DNA of 64,000 nt from Ricinus communis. Taxonomy: Eukaryota > Streptophyta > Magnoliopsida > Malpighiales > Euphorbiaceae. Position numbers and translations under genes: made by a program. Below, piece after piece: positions 62,218-64,000 of this stretch; the first letter of the stretch is position 1; each line of letters begins with the position of its first letter. The notes beneath the pieces were generated by a model that worked only from the letters and a program-made list of their open reading frames with translations, made no database searches and was not told the origin of the DNA. Where the stretch lies: positions 25,920,802 through 25,984,801 of the forward strand of contig NC_063258.1 in the NCBI RefSeq assembly GCF_019578655.1. Direction: 5' to 3'.

Positions 62218-64000
62218 TGTCACGACCCCACCCATGGGCCCGTGACCGGCACTAGGGAATGGGTAGGCTTAAGACCACCGAAACCCGTAGTAAGCCTGAC
62301 ACTCACTGATTTAAACAAATCTCATCTCAAATTAATATTATTAAAGCCACAAATTATCTTAATAGCTACATTCTACATAAATACTTCGGTCTGCCAGAAA
62401 AACTAGGCGAGACCGGAAACTCAGAAAATTTACAACTGATACATCTACTATTACTACTGCGGAGAATCTAAGATTTACCAATTTACATACCAAATCAAAT
62501 ACATCACCCGATGATGAAGGAGTTGTTGAATAAGAGTCGCGAGAGGACTAACGATCACGAATCAAAAAAGAAAATGAGACCTCGAGTGAGTTAAAATCAT
62601 ATATCTAAAACAGTTTCCAACATTTCAATATCACATTCATTTAATTTTAAAAATAATTAATAAATCACGCGAACCATACGTGTCATGTTAAAACATATGT
62701 GTCATGCCATGCTTAAACAAAATTTATTCCACATGCAACGAGACGGAGTACTTCAAGATAACCCTAATCCCAACTCTAACATCTCGATTTATTTCAACAC
62801 TTATGTCTCAACTAACCTCAACTCTAACATTTCAAACCTCTCATTCCAACAGATCGGGCGCCCCAGAGAGCAAAGCTCGACTGGGACCTTACCTCCAGTC
62901 CGGCCACTTAACTCTCAAATTTTAGCCTTTGGCTCTCTTATCCAATAAGATCGGGCGCCCCGAGAGCAATGCTCGTGGACCTTTACTCCTAACCACACTC
63001 TACTAAGCCCAGAGAGCGATGCTCAGGCGTGTCCTAATCTTTCTTTCTCAAAATTTTTACCTCTTTACCCTTTTCCTATCTCTCTCATATTATATTGGAA
63101 CACTCATCCAACTCCTATGTTCTACTGCCGTCCCATCCTGAGTCATCATGCAATATTAAAATTGGTGATAAAGGAAAAATATATTTAAATAATAATTAAA
63201 AGCATCAAGAAAATAATGATAATAATTAAATAAAAAATTAAAATTGCAAATGAATAATCACAGTAGCAAATCAAATTTTATGCATGACACGTGCATAAGC
63301 GATATATGACTTTAACTCACAGGTTTGGCGACCTCCTAGCTCTGCTCCGGTGCCTCGGTAGGAGCGAGCCGAACAGACAGATCATCTAATCACGGAAAAT
63401 AATTTATCAATACGCTGAGACAATCCATCATTAATCCTAGGTCTAGACTCCTAGGACTGACTGTCTAAGAATCTCGACTCGGGAGAATTCTACCGAAAAT
63501 CCGGCAGAACCTCCCCTACAACACGAACATTACCCCCCGTAAAAACGGGTCCAGGACCTGCCAGAAAAACACTCCAAATACTTAACGATTCAAACAATAG
63601 GAGTCGGGTCCCCAAACTTCACTATTTCCCGACTCCGCCACACAGCACAAAATACGAGGCAGGTAAACTGACAGACAATTATTTTTGACTCACAAAAATC
63701 ATCAAATACTCAATATAATCCAATAGACACAATTAAACCAAGAATTTCTAAAATTAACGGGCCAAAGAAAATTACCGAGACGCTCGATCGCTCGGCCGAC
63801 TCGCTTCCACCACGGGAGTCCGATCGACGATCCGAACACACCATCGGACTCACAACGACGCGCTGATGACGATCCCCGCTTCCGATTTTCCGATCTGACA
63901 CCCGATCATCCGGAGAGATTTGCGGACGATCTCGACCGTCGATTCGCAAACAAAGCCCGATCGCCACGAAACCAGAGCCATCGCGAAGCTTGAGCTGAGG
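62218..64000 (+). mobile_element. LTR of the TGTCACGA family, nested, runs off the window
   Basis: Begins TGTCACGACCCC and is collinear with the solo LTR 9904-11908 up to the window edge, but it is far richer in G, C and CpG. It inserted about 98 bp inside an older copy of the same LTR; the presumed left target repeat is AATAC (62213-62217). Whether it is a solo LTR or the first LTR of a full element cannot be seen. ORFs at 62685-62948 and 63710-63967 lie inside the LTR and are not taken as genes. Confidence 0.8.

Noticed and set aside
62685..62948. Two overlapping plus-strand ORFs of 73-87 codons
   Set aside because: They lie inside an LTR that is collinear with the solo LTR at 9.9 kb, where the frames are not kept.
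1..64000. CRISPR arrays, operons, bacterial-type systems
   Set aside because: The sequence is a plant nuclear region with spliced genes. The direct repeats found are microsatellites, minisatellites, LTRs or target duplications.
1..64000. tRNA, rRNA or snRNA genes
   Set aside because: No complete tRNA-like A/B box pair or rRNA/snRNA core sequence was seen on either strand; a covariance-model scan would be the decisive test.

Overview
The window looks like nuclear DNA of a eudicot plant. It is strongly AT-rich between genes, has spliced genes with GT-AG introns, many dinucleotide and trinucleotide microsatellites, and plant retrotransposon debris. A member of the plant-specific YABBY family is present. 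I cannot name the species from sequence alone; a woody or Euphorbiaceae-like rosid would fit but is a guess.

Layout: 1-4117 is AT-rich intergenic DNA. 4118-9033 is a Ty1/copia retrotransposon on the minus strand with very short, almost identical LTRs and a broken gag-pol. Its leader carries, on the opposite strand, a small in-frame piece of a histone H3 gene. 9904-11908 is a decayed solo LTR with an intact 5-bp target duplication (CTAGT). 14175-14795 is a 5'-truncated LINE fragment (RNase H end) bounded by a 17-bp target duplication. 15-23 kb is AT-rich and gene-free, with one near-perfect hairpin at 17552-17640. 23786-27273 is a seven-exon YABBY5-like transcription factor gene (+). 34450-39816 is an eight-exon NUP1/NUP136-like nuclear-basket nucleoporin gene (-). 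43099-45111 is a two-exon equilibrative nucleoside transporter gene, ENT8-like (+). 46282-47714 is a three-exon TPR protein gene (-). From about 48 kb to the end is gene-poor and repeat-rich: the 3' end of a second copia-type element (51.1-52.65 kb), a MITE-like element (55214-55391), a 90-bp tandem duplication (56.1-56.3 kb), and at the right edge two nested copies of the same LTR family as the solo LTR at 9.9 kb.

The four host genes are unrelated in function: organ polarity and leaf development, nuclear pore basket, nucleoside transport, and an uncharacterised TPR protein. They are independent transcription units. NUP1 and ENT8 are divergent (3.3 kb apart); ENT8 and the TPR gene converge, with a minisatellite in the 1.2 kb between their stops.

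The most unusual item is the histone H3 tail fragment inside the copia leader. It has a clean ATG and stop and lacks residues 20-32, including K23 and K27. I found no convincing new multi-gene system.
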